This document shows, piece after piece, positions 1-11,800 of a stretch of DNA of 64,000 bases. The notes under the pieces were generated by a model that was not told where the DNA came from, did no database searches, and was given only the letters and a program-made list of their open reading frames with translations. Source of the stretch: Hyperoodon ampullatus (lineage: Eukaryota > Chordata > Mammalia > Artiodactyla > Ziphiidae); NCBI GenBank assembly GCA_949752795.1, contig OX457070.1, positions 41,500,185-41,564,184 of the forward strand, written 5' to 3'. Position 1 is the stretch's first letter. Each line of letters opens with the position of its first letter. The position numbers and the translations under genes are program-made.

Positions 1-46
1 TGCTCCGCAACGGGAGAGGCCACAACAGTGAGAGGCCCGCGTACCA

Positions 47-109
<63 letters not shown>
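1..109 (+). mobile_element. CHR-2 SINE, 3' end with poly(A)
   Basis: The first 50 bases match the 3' part of the CHR-2 type SINE seen complete at 24057-24273 ('gagaggcccgcgtacc' followed by A). The tail is a pure A-run of nearly 60 bases, which suggests a young insertion. The tRNA-like head lies off the left edge of the window. Confidence 0.93.
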
Positions 110-111
<2 letters not shown>

Positions 112-129
112 GGTAAATATGTAATATAG

Positions 130-400
130 CAGATGATGGTAGGGACTAATGAGGAGTTCACTATAAAATAAGGTAGTCTGGAAAGGCTTCATTGAGAAGA
201 TGATATTTGTACAAAGGAGGTTAGAATGTAAAACGTGTAGATCTGGGGAAGAACATTTTAGCAGAGGAAACATGAAGTAGAAAGATCTTGAGAGAGGAGC
301 ATGCCTGCCATATGCAAAAAAACAACTAGGAGGTCAAAGTGGCTGGAGCAGTCAGTGAAAGAAGATGGTGCAGATCCTGCAGAGTATTTTGTCAATCATA
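130..400 (+). repeat. Ancient interspersed repeat, L3/CR1-like (tentative)
   Basis: The segment reads like a widespread old mammalian repeat with phrases such as 'ggaaaggcttcattgagaag', 'gaagaacattttagcagagg' and 'gtggctggagcagtcagtga'. A second divergent copy of the same pattern occurs at 25865-26270. The family name is uncertain; the similarity of the two segments is what I can see. Confidence 0.4.
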
Positions 401-569
401 CAAACTGAAAATAATAAAAATGTATAATTGATAAAGTAAGAGGGGAGATAGAATCATAAGAATGCTCAATTAATAATAAAAGAAGGCAAAAAAGGAAATA
501 AAAAAGAACAGATGGAATAAATAAAAACAGCTAGAAAGTTGTAGATTTTAGTACAACCTATCGATAATC

Positions 570-1265
570 ACATAAATGCTCTAAACCCACCAAATAAGAT
601 ATATTGTCAGACTGCATATAACAAAAAGACCCCATTCTGTGCTCTTTACAAGAAGCCCACTTTAAACATAGAAAAAATAAAAAGGATAAAATATTAGGAT
701 TGAAAACTATATACCATGCAAATAATAAAAAAGAAAGCTAGAGTAGTTGTGCTAATATCAGATAAATAAGACTTCAGAACAAGAAATAGCACCAGAAATA
801 AAGAGGGGCGTTTCATGACACAAAGGGGTCAATTCTCCATGAAGGTCTATCAATTATAAATAAGTATGCACCAAAAAAAAGAGCAAACACTGACAGAATT
901 TAGGAGACAAAAGCAAATATACAATTTTAGTTGAAGACTTCAACAATCCTCTCATTAACCAATAAGAGACAGAAAATGAGCATGCATATAGATGACCTGA
1001 ATAATATCAACCACGTTGATCTAATTGACATTTATAGAACACTCCCCTCCAAACACACACACATACCCACCCACACTCACACACATACACACAGCAGAAT
1101 ATACATTTTTTTTTGCAAATGCACAAGGAATAATCATCAAATTTACCATATTCTGGGCCCTAAAATAAATCTTACAAATTTAAAATAGTAAAAATAATAC
1201 AAAATGTGTTCTTAGACCCTAGAGGAGTTAAACAAATAATAAATTTCCAGAAAGTACCCAAACTT
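570..1265 (+). mobile_element. Ancient L1M fragment, ORF2 endonuclease region
   Basis: A diverged sense fragment of L1 ORF2. In translation it keeps traces of the endonuclease end, for example 'DLIDIYRTL' and 'IYHILGPK', where younger copies in this window have 'DLIDIYRTF' and 'IDHILGHK'. A CA-rich stretch (about 1051-1095) has expanded inside it. Many stops and indels show it is long dead. Confidence 0.75.
1051..1095 (+). repeat. CA-rich microsatellite inside L1M
   Basis: An imperfect (CA)n run such as 'acacacacatacccaccc' interrupts the L1M endonuclease fragment. It accounts for the artefactual Thr-His repeat in a short open frame there. Confidence 0.8.
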
Positions 1266-2005
1266 CACAACTCTCTGTTGACTTCCCTGTGGCCCCCTCT
1301 AGGTATGCTTCTACCACCACCCTCACATCCTGTGGCTAAGAGCCAGCAAAGGACTATTACTGAATTCTCTGATCCACTCCTCATTGGCTTTAGCTCTTAT
1401 TTTCAGTCATGCTCCTGTATTTTTGACTTGAGATTGATCTTGGTTTCCTTATCCCGACCCTTGGTATTATTTAGGACTTTGGCTAACTCATACCATTGCC
1501 TCCTTTTGCTCTCCACTGCTTTGAGTGGGATGCCCCACACAACTATGATCCCCTAAACCCAGTTGCTACCCACATGCCTGACCAAGGTCCATAAAGTTAA
1601 TACTTGGTAGTAAGGTTTTCCCAGAAGAGTCAATCACTCTCTAGTTCACACTCTTACTGTATCTTGCCCATGATGAAATGAAGTATGATATATAGAGTTT
1701 GTGCAATCCTTGGCATGTGGCAAGTTTGCAGTAATACTAGTTGTTTGTATTAATGTAAAATTTTTGGTCTTATTATTATTATATTGGTATATCTGTTTTA
1801 TTTCAATTTTTAGCTTATCTCCCCAACTTGTTTTATTCTTTGTATTTACTATTGGTAAATATGATCACCAGGCCCCAAGTTACTCAAATTATAAAACTGG
1901 AGTTGTCTTCAATTTCTCTATTTTTCTCCAGTTGTTAACTACTATAGAGTCTACCTCTTGAATGCCTATCGTATTTTTTATCATCCTCTCAGTTCCTGTT
2001 GCTCC
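1266..2005. other. Unassigned DNA
   Basis: AT-rich sequence with no long open frame and no repeat family I recognise. It may include further decayed repeat. Confidence 0.5.
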
Positions 2006-2009
2006 TATC

Positions 2010-2625
2010 TCTTTATTCCTTGCCTGAGCTAGTGCAATATTTTCCTAACTAGATTCTTTTTCTCAAAGTCATCCCCTACCATGATTCCAGAAGGATAATT
2101 CCAAAATGCAGGTATGATCTCATACTTAAGACACATTATTCATTGTCATTGGGAAGTCCATGCATCCCTTCATTGTATCCTTCTGAGTAACAAGTCTCAT
2201 TTCTGATTATTTCATCATGTGCACTCATCAGTGCCGCACTACTTGCAGTTCTTCCAAAGTATTTACATCTTTTTGCTTTTGTACATATTTTTCAACAGGA
2301 AAACTCTTATACCCCCAGTTTGTCGGTGTGAACACAGTTTAAATTCCTCCTCACTTCCAAAGCCTTCACTGACAGCTAACTGCCATTCTGTCCTCTCTAG
2401 TGACAACACACCACATATCCCATCCTATGTGGTGCTCTTTTTGGTACTTAACCAGGGTGTTATCATTTTAAATTCATATGTCTATTTTCTCCACTAGATT
2501 TTGAGTTCCTTGAATTCAGGCATGGCTGACATCTTATTAATCTGCTTCTTCAACCCTTTGTCCAACCCTGGACACATGGAAGGTTTCATACTAGAATGGC
2601 TGACTAAATAGAATGAAATAGAATG
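2010..2625 (+). mobile_element. L2 LINE, 3' end
   Basis: Pattern of the 3' part of an L2 LINE in sense: 'gtgcaatattttcctaac', then 'ccaaaatgcaggtatgatct', a 'ccttcactgacagc' block and 'ccactagattttgagttcct'. The same order of blocks recurs at 63005-63660 and 35190-36250. Divergence is high, as expected for this old family. Confidence 0.6.
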
Positions 2626-2703
2626 GACTGAGTTAGGTTCAGTAATGTCCCATGGAACTTCCCAGATTTATGATTCCATAATGCATTAAAATTGAATGAA
2701 GAC

Positions 2704-2717
2704 AAAGATCAACTTTT
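2704..2717. repeat. Target site duplication, left copy
   Basis: 'aaagatcaactttt' here is repeated at 4185-4198, directly flanking the antisense L1 between them. Confidence 0.85.
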
Positions 2718-4184
2718 TTTAAATTAGTTTCTGCTTTATAACAAAGTGAATCAGTTATACATATACATCTGTTCCCATATCCCTTCCCTCTTGCATCTCC
2801 CTCCCTCCCACCCTCCCTATCCCACCCCTCCAGGCGGCCACAAAGCACCGAGCTGATCTCCCTGTGCTATGCAGCTGCTTCCCACTAGCTATCTACCTTA
2901 CGTTTGGTAGTGTATATGTGTCCATGCCTCTCTCTCGCTTTGTCACAGCTTACCCTTCCCCCTCCCCATATCCTCAGGTCCATTCTCAAGTAGGTCTGTG
3001 TCTTTATTCCTGTTTTACCCCTAGGTTCTTCATGACATTTTTTTTCTCTTAAATTCCATATATATGTGTTAGCATACGGTATTTGTCTTTCTCTTTCTGA
3101 CTTACTTCACTCTGTATGACAGACTCTAGGTCTATCCACCTCATTACAAATAGCTCAATTTCATTTCTTTTTATGGCTGAGTAATATTCCATTGTATATA
3201 TGTGCCACATCTTCTTTATCCATTCATCCGATGATGGACACTTAGGTTGTTTCCATCTCCGGGCTATTGTAAATAGAGCTGCAGTGAACATTTTGGTACA
3301 TGTCTCTTTTTGAATTATGGTTTTCTCAGGGTATGTGCCCAGTAGTGGGATTGTTGGGTCATATGGTAGTTCTATTTGTAGTTTTTTAAGGAACCTCCAT
3401 ACTGTTCTCCATAGTTGCTGTACCAATTCACATTCCCACCAGCAGTGCAAGAGGGTTCCCTTTTCTCCACACCCTCTCCAGCATTTATTGTTTCTAGATT
3501 TTTTGATGATGGCCATTCTGACTGGTGTGAGATGATATCTCATTGTAGTTTTGATTTGCATTTCTCTAATGATTAATGATGTTGAGCATTCTTTCATGTG
3601 TTTGTTGGCAGTCTGTATATCTTCTTTGGAGAAATGTCCATTTAGGTCTTCTGCCCATTTTTGGATTGGGTTGTTTATTTTTTTGCTATTGAGCTGCATG
3701 AGCTACTTATAAATTTTCGAGATTAATCCTCTGTCAGTTGCTTCATTTGCAATATTTTCTCCCATTCTGAGGGTTGTCTTTTGGTCTTGTTTATGGTTTC
3801 CTTTGCTGTGCAAAAGCTTTGAAGTTTCATTAGGTCCCATTTGTTTATCTTTGTTTTTATTTCCATTTCTCTAGGACCTGGGTCAAAAAGGATCTTGCTG
3901 TGATGTATGTCATAGAGTGTTCTGCCTATGTTTTCCTCTAAGAGTTTGATAGTTTCTGGCCTTACATTTAGGTCTTTAATCCATTTTGAGCTTATTTTTG
4001 TGTGTGGTGTTAGGGAGTGATCTAACCTCATACTTTTACATGTAGCTGTCCAGTTTTCCCAGCACCACTTATTGAAGAGGCTGTTCTTTCTCCACTGTAC
4101 ATTCCTGCCTCCTTTATCAAAGATAAGGTGACCATATGTGTGGGGGTTTATCTCTGAGCTTTCTATCCTGTTCCATTGATCTAT
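2718..4184 (-). mobile_element. 5'-truncated L1, antisense, with TSDs
   Basis: A 1.47-kb L1 3' end in reverse orientation. It carries an L1 3'UTR (about 2720-3048) and the C-terminal part of ORF2 (3049-4184). A 14-bp duplication flanks it, so this is a single target-primed insertion truncated at its 5' end. The 3'UTR holds a C-rich tract (2797-2833; G-rich on the L1 sense strand). It is similar to the copies at 13268-13987 and 38604-39563 and appears moderately young. Confidence 0.93.
3049..4184 (-). pseudogene. L1 ORF2 C-terminal fragment, frameshifted
   Basis: This encodes the last third of L1 ORF2p, downstream of the reverse transcriptase core. Two open blocks are visible. Residues from 4193 to 3723 cover the 'DQWNRIE' and '[20 protein letters not shown]' region, and 3699 to 3049 cover the Cys-rich end ('[19 protein letters not shown]', a CCHC-like zinc-knuckle pattern) through 'MLTHIYGI' and stop. 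The blocks are in different frames, so there is a frameshift near 3700-3722. With the N-terminal endonuclease and RT domains absent, it cannot give an active protein. Confidence 0.92.
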
Positions 4185-4198
4185 AAAGATCAACTTTT
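4185..4198. repeat. Target site duplication, right copy
   Basis: Copy of 'aaagatcaactttt' from 2704-2717, marking the 5' boundary of the antisense L1. Confidence 0.85.
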
Positions 4199-4929
4199 AA
4201 AACTCGTTCAAATTATCCAGATGTACAAAACATGCCAAATATTATGTCGTTTCTTCACTTTCAAGGCATGAAACTCATCAATAAATTCTTTGTCTGGATT
4301 TTCTAGCATTGTGCCACATGTAGTCTGTAGATGTATGTGGATTTAAATATTTCTGAATTTTATATACACATGATTTATTCTTTTACTTCAAAAAATTGGT
4401 AGAAATTTGAACTGGCTCTCAATCCTTAGCTACAGAAAAATGCCTTCTGTGTATAAAATGTAATTCCATACATTGTGTTGAGTGTTGAAATTTTATCTAC
4501 TATATCTGAACATGTGTTGAAACATTGTCAGTGATGAAATCCTTAAGCAAGAAATCTTGAAAAAAATGAGTTAAAATACCCCCAAATTGTCTGTTGCTTA
4601 CAGGGGCTATTTGACCTCTTGATTTGGTCATTCCAAGATCCAAAATTCGATACAGAGTGGATTGCTATTGGGTGTATACAAATTATATTATGTAAGCAGA
4701 TATCTTTTTACCCCATATTGAATGGACTGGGCTTGTACTTCTTGCTTCTGAAGAGTTACAATAGCGGTATTCCCAGACTCAGTAAATCAACACTTCTGAG
4801 TTCGTACTATGTGGAGTACATTTGAGGGAGACTGATTTAGAAAGAGTTGCTGCTTCCTATATACCTACAGCTTGATGTCAAGGCAATACCATTATTACTG
4901 CTCCTAATTTTGAGATTATCAACAACAAT
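4199..4929. other. Unique AT-rich DNA
   Basis: No repeat or gene recognised. Short open frames here are chance. Confidence 0.5.
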
Positions 4930-5170
4930 ATTGTATGTTGATGTATGTGTCTAACACTGTTCCAAGGAATTTATATCTATTATTAAAATTTAATCATTAC
5001 AAAAAACCCTTTGTAGTAGATATAGTCATTATCTCTATTTAACCACAAAATAAAGTCCTAAAGACTTTAACAGACTTATCCAAAATCACACAGTTATTAA
5101 ATAATAGAGTTGGAATTACCCAGTCTTATGCTGGAGTTTGTTCTCCTCACCACTGTAGCCTACTTCCTCC
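4930..5170 (-). mobile_element. MIR SINE
   Basis: Reverse-orientation MIR pattern. Counterparts of 'caggcactgttctaag', 'tttaatcctcacaac' and 'aaggtcacacagct' appear in order ('aacactgttccaaggaa', 'tttaatcattacaaaa', 'caaaatcacacagtta'). Highly diverged. Confidence 0.65.
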
Positions 5171-6675
5171 CTAAGTTTCACAAGCAAAAAATATGAACAG
5201 TTAAAAAGCATATGAATTAAATTGCAGTTCTGTGTAACAACCTAGAAATATTGTGGGCAGTGCATGATTAATTGCCAAAAGAATGGTAAAGACAAAGTCT
5301 TTGGGTTTATCTTGATACTCAAGAGTACTCCAAGACCACCTTCTATCTCTTCTCTTGTATCTCCTTATTTAAACAATCCCCTTGCAAGTCCAATTTGATA
5401 GCAAAGTCCAGAATTATGCAAGTTTACTCAATGTATTTTTCCCGTACACATTTTTAAAAAGGTACTGATTAAAGTTCTGCTTTTTTCAGAATACATACAC
5501 AAACTGAACCTCTGCTTGTATATATAAACCAATTGGCCTGCCCACTTATGCATCACGCTTAAAATGATGGCTTTTGTTGAATTTTTGCCAAATGAATTGG
5601 ACTAAAATATTCTTAATATCTAGCAAATGTGTGCCAATCAAATAGCCATATGGTAATAATAAATGTCTGGCTGTGACCCATAAAAGGCAGCTTTTTAATA
5701 TATGATCTTGCACTATACCTTCATTTTTTACCTTATTTGAAAGTTCTTCTCCATGATACCTTGGATATTCACAAAATTCTGAAGTAACCGCATTCAGTCT
5801 GAATGAATAGGACTGAAGATTTATGATGCGGCCATATGACTATAAAAGTGAAGTCTTGTGATGATGATTTTCTTTGACTGTAGGGAAATGCTTTTTAGAA
5901 AATCAGTTGAGCAGTTTTTTACTCCCCATTTCAATGTAGATCATCACTACTTTAGTTGTAGCTTACATTAGGTTTTGTATAGAAAGAGGAAAAGAAAAGT
6001 TTTGTTTGAAAGTGCTTCCAGTGGTTGATTTATTGAAAGAACCACCTCAGTAGGAATAATTTTAACTCTAGACTTCCCAAAGAATCAGCAATTTTAAAAT
6101 ATAGGTAGCCTTCAAATAAAGACCTATTACTTCTGAATACTTTAATTTCAAGGTAGATCTATCCTTTCAGGTGGTTTTATGTGCAGGCTTCATAAAATCT
6201 GTAATATATATGGGGGCATAAGGCAGGGAAGGAGTAAGTCTCAGCTTCATAAAGTAACTTTTGTTTGCAACGCAAGGTTTGAATGGGGGGGGCACAAATT
6301 CCCAGGCAAAAAGTATACAGTCAAGTTTATTACTTTCTGAAACTGCTTGACTGTTGGAGTTTATTTTGAGCATCACTGATTTGATTTTCTTTTTGTGAAT
6401 CTGTTTACAGAGAAGCAAGAAGCCCTTGATGTGACCAATTTGATACTTCCCAAAATATCTTAGTATATTTTAGATATGGTAATGATTGCTTGATTGACTC
6501 CAATATCTGCTGTAATATGAAATTTAATATCTCTAGTACCCAGATTATATTAAACATTGATAATGCCACATTGTTTCAGAGGTTTTAAATAAAATGAAGA
6601 ACCTCATCCATAAGAATTTCTAGAGTGCATGTCCTTGCCTGTTAGTATATAAGTGTAGATACAGAATCACTGATT
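5171..6675. other. Unique AT-rich DNA
   Basis: No recognisable repeat, exon or long open frame. Possible conserved non-coding DNA cannot be judged without alignments. Confidence 0.5.
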
Positions 6676-6679
6676 TGTG

Positions 6680-6850
6680 AGTCACATGGCTATGGTTCTA
6701 ATCCTGAGGTCTTTGCCTCTCTGAACTTTAGTTTCTTCTTTCCTAAAATAGAAAAATATACCTATATCATGTGGTTGTTTTGAGTAAATAAATTTATGTC
6801 AAAGAGCATTGCAAATTACCCTTATATGCAAGTGTTAGTTATCATAGTCA
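6680..6850 (+). mobile_element. MIR SINE
   Basis: Sense MIR core and tail. The 'tgaactttagtttcttctt' block matches the MIR 'cctcagtttcctcatctg' region. It is followed by 'gtggttgttttgagtaaata' and 'aagagcattgcaaatta', counterparts of the MIR 3' half. Confidence 0.65.
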
Positions 6851-8364
6851 TTTTTCATAATAAATATATAATTATTAACCTGAACTTTGTTTAGCCAGAA
6901 AATCATTTCTACTTTCTTTTTAGTATCCAGGTTTTCTCTTGCTTGGTACCAGAGCAAGTTTTCCAGATCTGGTTAATTCATTTGTTTTTGATTGAAGGTC
7001 AGCTCTCCACAATGGGTCACTACTTATTTAATCTTCTCTAGGAAACTCCCAAGCTTCAGTCATCTACTTCAGTAACTTCTGGTTGAGTTGAATGAAACCT
7101 ATGTTTGAGACAACTGATTGTTTTAAACACACAAATTCCTTACAGAATTGAAATGAATCCTAAAGCCAGAGGGAGAAAAATTAAATATGTGAGCTTGCCA
7201 TCTTTCACTAGGATACCATCATTTAATATAATATTTTATGGTTTCTTATTTGATATGGTAAAAGAATCTGCAGCACATCAACAGATCCTAACAATCTTTG
7301 CAACGGATTGCTATAAATAAGTTATGAAAACACTACCAAAAGACATTTTTTATTGAACTCTCTTTGATCTGAACATCAGTTGATATCTATAGAGACCTGA
7401 TATGTCAAAAAATTATAGAAGAGTTGATTAACTCTTCACAGAAGTAAACCCAGATTACCTGAAGAGTAAAATCAAATTAGAGGTAGCAGCTGAATTTGAT
7501 AAATTTAAAAGCAGTCGGGAAAAACCACAATTTTACAAAAATGCAATAGTCATTTTGAGGTATCTAAAGCTGATACAATGTTTAACTGCATTATGCCTTA
7601 CAGAACACAATATTTATCAATTAATTGATTCTAAACCAGTAAAGCAGAACCTACATGGTATTAGCTTTTGGGTCAGGAATGAAGAAAGTGCTATTTTAAA
7701 ATTAGCTACATTTCATTTACATGTTTTCCAAAATTTTTCATTATTAGCATGTACCATACAATCATAAAATGTTGATAATAATGTGTCTCAATATGAACAT
7801 TTCAGTGTAATCCACTTTTATGGTTTACTCATCAGAAATTCACCACCAAATAACATTGACTTATTGGGTCACATAAACGAATTCTGAAGCTTTGAACCCC
7901 TTTGTATCCAAATGAAATGGCATCTGTTGAGATGGATAGGGGAATTCTCTGGATGGTATCACTTGGTTGCCTAGCAACCAGTCACCTGATGTGTTTGGGG
8001 AATTAGGCAATGAGCAAGAAGTCTGACAAAAGAGAGAAGCCATAAGATCTTTTACAAAGGCTAGCTATATGTACATTAGCATCTGTTTTAACTTCTGCTT
8101 GAGTGTATAAAGTAATTGAAACTAGGCCAACAGTACTTTTGGATAAGCTTCACTATGGAAAAAGAGGGATCTGGTAACATATATTGAGTTGCTCATATGA
8201 TTTTAGAAGATAAAGATTATATTCTTAGGATACTCCCAAGAAGATGTTCAATGTCTATAATATGAATTGTAATGACCTTGGGAAATATCCATTTGAAAAT
8301 GTGTTCTTTGGCATTATTAGCAGTAGAAAATTTCAATTTATGTGATTGATTACACTTAATTAAG
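6851..8364. other. Unique AT-rich DNA
   Basis: No gene or repeat recognised. Short frames at 7105-7320 and 7555-7767 have no recognisable motif. Confidence 0.5.
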
Positions 8365-8700
8365 CAAGTATAACTCATTTTATTGCACTCGCTTCGCTTT
8401 ATTACAATTCACAGATATCGTGGTTTTTACAAATTGAAGGTTAATTGAAGGTTTGTGGCAACCCTAGGCTGTCAGATGATGGTTAGCATTTTTTGGCAAT
8501 AAAGTATTTTTTCATTAACGTATGTGCATTTCTTTTTTAGGCGTAGTGCTATTGCACACAATAAATCCACAGTAGAGTGTAAACAAAACTTTTATAGGCA
8601 CTAGGGAACCAAAAAGTTCTTGTGACTTGCTTTATTGCCATATTTGCTTTATTGCAGTGGTCTGGAACCAAAAACACAATATCTCTGAGCTATGCCTGTA
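8365..8700 (-). mobile_element. Tigger-type DNA transposon, internally deleted
   Basis: The right end reads in reverse as 'caggcatagctcagagatat' followed by 'ggttccagaccactgcaata', which I recognise as the terminal region of a Tigger (TcMar/pogo) element. The left end 'caagtataactcattttatt' is its imperfect inverted partner. About 335 bp remain, with no transposase, so this is a non-autonomous deletion derivative. Confidence 0.75.
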
Positions 8701-9235
8701 TTTATGTCTTCAGATTAATTCTCATCACATGGAGTCTTTTTCCAGAAATTTTGTGACTTCTTTATATAAAAAAGTTTTGTGACTACAGAAGTCATCTAAT
8801 ACAATGCTACTTTTTATACTCTTAATTGTGTCTGAATTATGTTAATGCTACAATTCTTAGTTTCTGTAACATTCAGCATTAACTCTTCTCTACCAATGAG
8901 AGTCTGATGTGTAACTGTATCTAATACAAGAAGGTCTCCTATTCCTTATGACCTTCTTAAATCCCCTGAGGAATAAGGCAGGGTAAAATTAAAGAAATAA
9001 TATAACAATTGATTAATATATTAAGTTTCTGTAAGAACTGTCATGAAGAGATATATAAGAAATATTTAGCAAAATCTTTAATCCAGAATGTGCTACCTGT
9101 ATAACTATACTATAAAGAAGATCTAGAACATATGTATTTCACTCTCATTAATATTAGACTTATCTGTTTATGTTTAACTTAATGTTTACTTTTTAAATAT
9201 CATGAATATTAGGACTAAAAAAATTGAGACAACAT
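8701..9235. other. Unique AT-rich DNA
   Basis: No repeat or gene recognised. Confidence 0.45.
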
Positions 9236-10678
9236 TTGCATAATATAGAATTTATTATTTTAATAATTTTAAAGTATACAATTCAGTGATTTTTGGTATT
9301 TTCACAAAGTTGCACAACCATCACCACTAATTATAGAACATTTGTATCACCCCAAAATGTAATCATTTATTTATTAGCAGTCACTCCCCATTCTTTCCTT
9401 CCTCCCAAGCCACTAGCAAGCACTAATCTACTTCCTGTATCAGTGAATTTGTTTAAGCTGAATACTTCAAATAAGTGAAATCATACAATATATGGTATTT
9501 TATGTCTGGCTTCTATCATTCAGCACAATGTTTTCAAGATTCATCCATGTTGTAGCATGTATCAGTACTTCAGTCCTTCTCAGGACTGAATAATACCAAT
9601 ATTTCATTGTATAGATATATCACATCTTTATTCATTCACTGGTTGATGGACATCTGGGTTATTGTCACATTGTGGCTATTATGAATAATGCTGATATGTC
9701 ACTCATGTACAGATTTTTTCATGGTTATGTGCTTTCATTTCTCTTAGGTGTATACCTAGCAATGGAATTGCTGGAGTAATGTTAACCCTATGTTTAACTT
9801 ATCGAGAAACTGCCAAATTGTTTTTCGTAGCAGCTCCACAATTTTATATTCCCACCAGCAATGTATGAGCTTTACAGTTCATTCACATCATTGCAAATAC
9901 TTTTTATTATCTGTTTGTTGTTGTTGTTTATTAATAGCCATCGTAGTGGGTGTGAAGTGGTAACTTAACGTGGTTTGATTTTCATGTCCCTAATGAATAA
10001 TTAGGGACATGTTGGCCATTTTTATGTATTCTTTGGAAAATTGTCTATTAAAAACTCTGCCCATTTTTAAATTGGGTTGTCTGTCTTTTTGTTGTTGAGT
10101 TGTAAGTTCTCTAGGTATTCTGGGTGCTAGACTCTTATCAGATATATTATTTGCAAATATTTTATTCCATATTTTGGATTGTGTTTTCACTGACTCGATT
10201 GTGTCCTTTGGTTCACAGAAGTTTTAAATTTTGGTGAAGTACAATTTATCTGTTTTTTGTTTTGGTTGCATGTGCTTTTGATGTCATGTTTAAGAAACTA
10301 TTATCTAATCCAAGGTCATAATATTTATACCTCTGTTTTCTTTTAAGACTTTTATAGTTTTAACTCTTACATTTAGGTCTTACCTTTATTTTGAGTGAAT
10401 TTTAGTATTTTGTGTGTTGCAGGGATATAATTCATTCTTTTGCAGGTGGATATCCAGTTATCCCAGATCCATTTTGGGAAAAAAACAAAAACAAAAAAAC
10501 ACCTTTTATTTTTTCTATTTGAGTGAACTTAGCCCCCTTATTGTAAATCAATTATATGGATTTATGTCTGGACTCTCAATTATATTCTGTTGATCTATAT
10601 GTCTATTCTTATGCCAGTACTATATTGTTTTGACACCAGTATATTCATAGAAAGTGTTAAAATTGGGAAGTGTGAGTA
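9236..10678 (-). mobile_element. Older L1M, antisense, 3' part
   Basis: Reverse-orientation L1 3'UTR ('aagtatacaattcagtgatt' at the start) followed by decayed ORF2 C-terminus. The familiar 'tggctattatgaataatgct' and 'attcccaccagcaatgtatg' blocks are present. More diverged than the L1 at 2718-4184. A CHR-1 SINE at 10689 splits it, and it continues at 10995. Confidence 0.85.
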
Positions 10679-10688
10679 CCCCAACTTT

Positions 10689-10984
10689 ATTTTTTTTGGT
10701 TTTTATTTATTTATTTATTTATTTTTGGCTGTGTTGGGTCTTCGTTGCTGTGCCCAGGCCTTCTCTAGTTGCAGTGAGTGGGGGGTTCTCATGTGCGGAG
10801 CACGGGCTCTAGATGCACAGGCTTCAGTAAGTTGTGGCTCACAGGCTCTAGAGCGTAGGCTCAGCAGTTGTGGTGCATGGGCTTAGTTGCTCCGTGGCAT
10901 GTGGGATCTTCCCAAACCAGGGCTCGAACCCGTGTCCCCTGCATTGACAGGCAGATTCTCAACCACTGAGCCACCAGGGAAGCC
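10689..10984 (-). mobile_element. CHR-1 SINE, antisense
   Basis: The reverse complement starts with the tRNA-like head 'gggcttccctggtggctcag' at 10984 and ends in an A/T-rich tail near 10689. A 10-bp TSD 'ccccaacttt' flanks it at 10679-10688 and 10985-10994. It inserted into the L1M, so it is younger than the L1M. Confidence 0.95.
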
Positions 10985-10994
10985 CCCCAACTTT

Positions 10995-11480
10995 GTTTTT
11001 CATTTTCAAGATTGTTTTGGCCACTCTGGGTTCCTTGCAATTCCATAGGAGTTTTAGAATTGGCTTGTCCATTTCTGCAAAAAAAGGAAGTCAGACATTT
11101 AATATGGAATGCATTGAATCTGTGCATAAATTTGGTGATTATTGCCATCTTAACAATATTAAGTCTTCAATCCATGAACATGGGGTATCTTTTCATTATT
11201 TTAATTATTTCAACAATGTTTTGTAGTTTTTAGTGTCTAAGTCTTACACCTCTTGGTTAAATTTATTTTTTTAAGTATTTCATTTCTTTTGATGCCTTAG
11301 TAAATAAAATTGTTTTCTTGTTTACATTTTAAGACTGCTCACTGCTAGCATATAGCAATACAACTACTTTTTATGTTGATCTTGTATCCTACAATTTTGA
11401 TGACTCTTTTATTAGCTATAATAATTTGTGAATTATTTAGGCTTTTCTATATATAAGATCATGTCATCTGTGAATATAGG
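10995..11480 (-). mobile_element. Older L1M, antisense, continued (ORF2)
   Basis: Continuation of the L1M beyond the SINE, covering the ORF2 reverse transcriptase region in reverse. Blocks such as 'tgcattgaatctgtgcataa' and 'catgtcatctgtgaatatag' are shared with younger L1 ORF2 copies in the window. Confidence 0.8.
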
Positions 11481-11489
11481 ATACATTTT

Positions 11490-11800
11490 CTGCAAAAAAT
11501 ATGTTGGGATTTTGATTGGGATTTCATTGAATCTGTAGGTCACTTTGGGTAGTATGGACACCTTAACAATATTAAGTTTCTGATGCATGAACACAGCCTG
11601 CCCTTCCATTATTTGTGTCTTCTTTAATTTGTTTCAGCAGTGTTCTGTAATTTTCACTGTACAAGTTTGTCACCATCTTGGTTAGGTTATTACTAAGTTT
11701 TGTTTTGGTTTTTTTTTGGATGCAATTGTAAATGAAATTGTTTTCTTAATTTCCTTTCAGATTGTTCATTGTTATTATGTAACTTTTGATCCCTTTTATA
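11490..11800 (-). mobile_element. Second L1M segment covering the same ORF2 region
   Basis: 'tttcattgaatctgtaggtc' and 'cttaacaatattaagtttc' repeat the ORF2 segment already present at 11100-11180, in the same orientation. This is therefore a second L1M copy or a tandem rearrangement, not a continuation. Confidence 0.65.

Noticed and set aside
1206..1556. 116-codon frame in 1206-1556 as a gene
   Set aside because: It starts in decayed L1M and has no motif or conservation evidence; length is within chance for this window.
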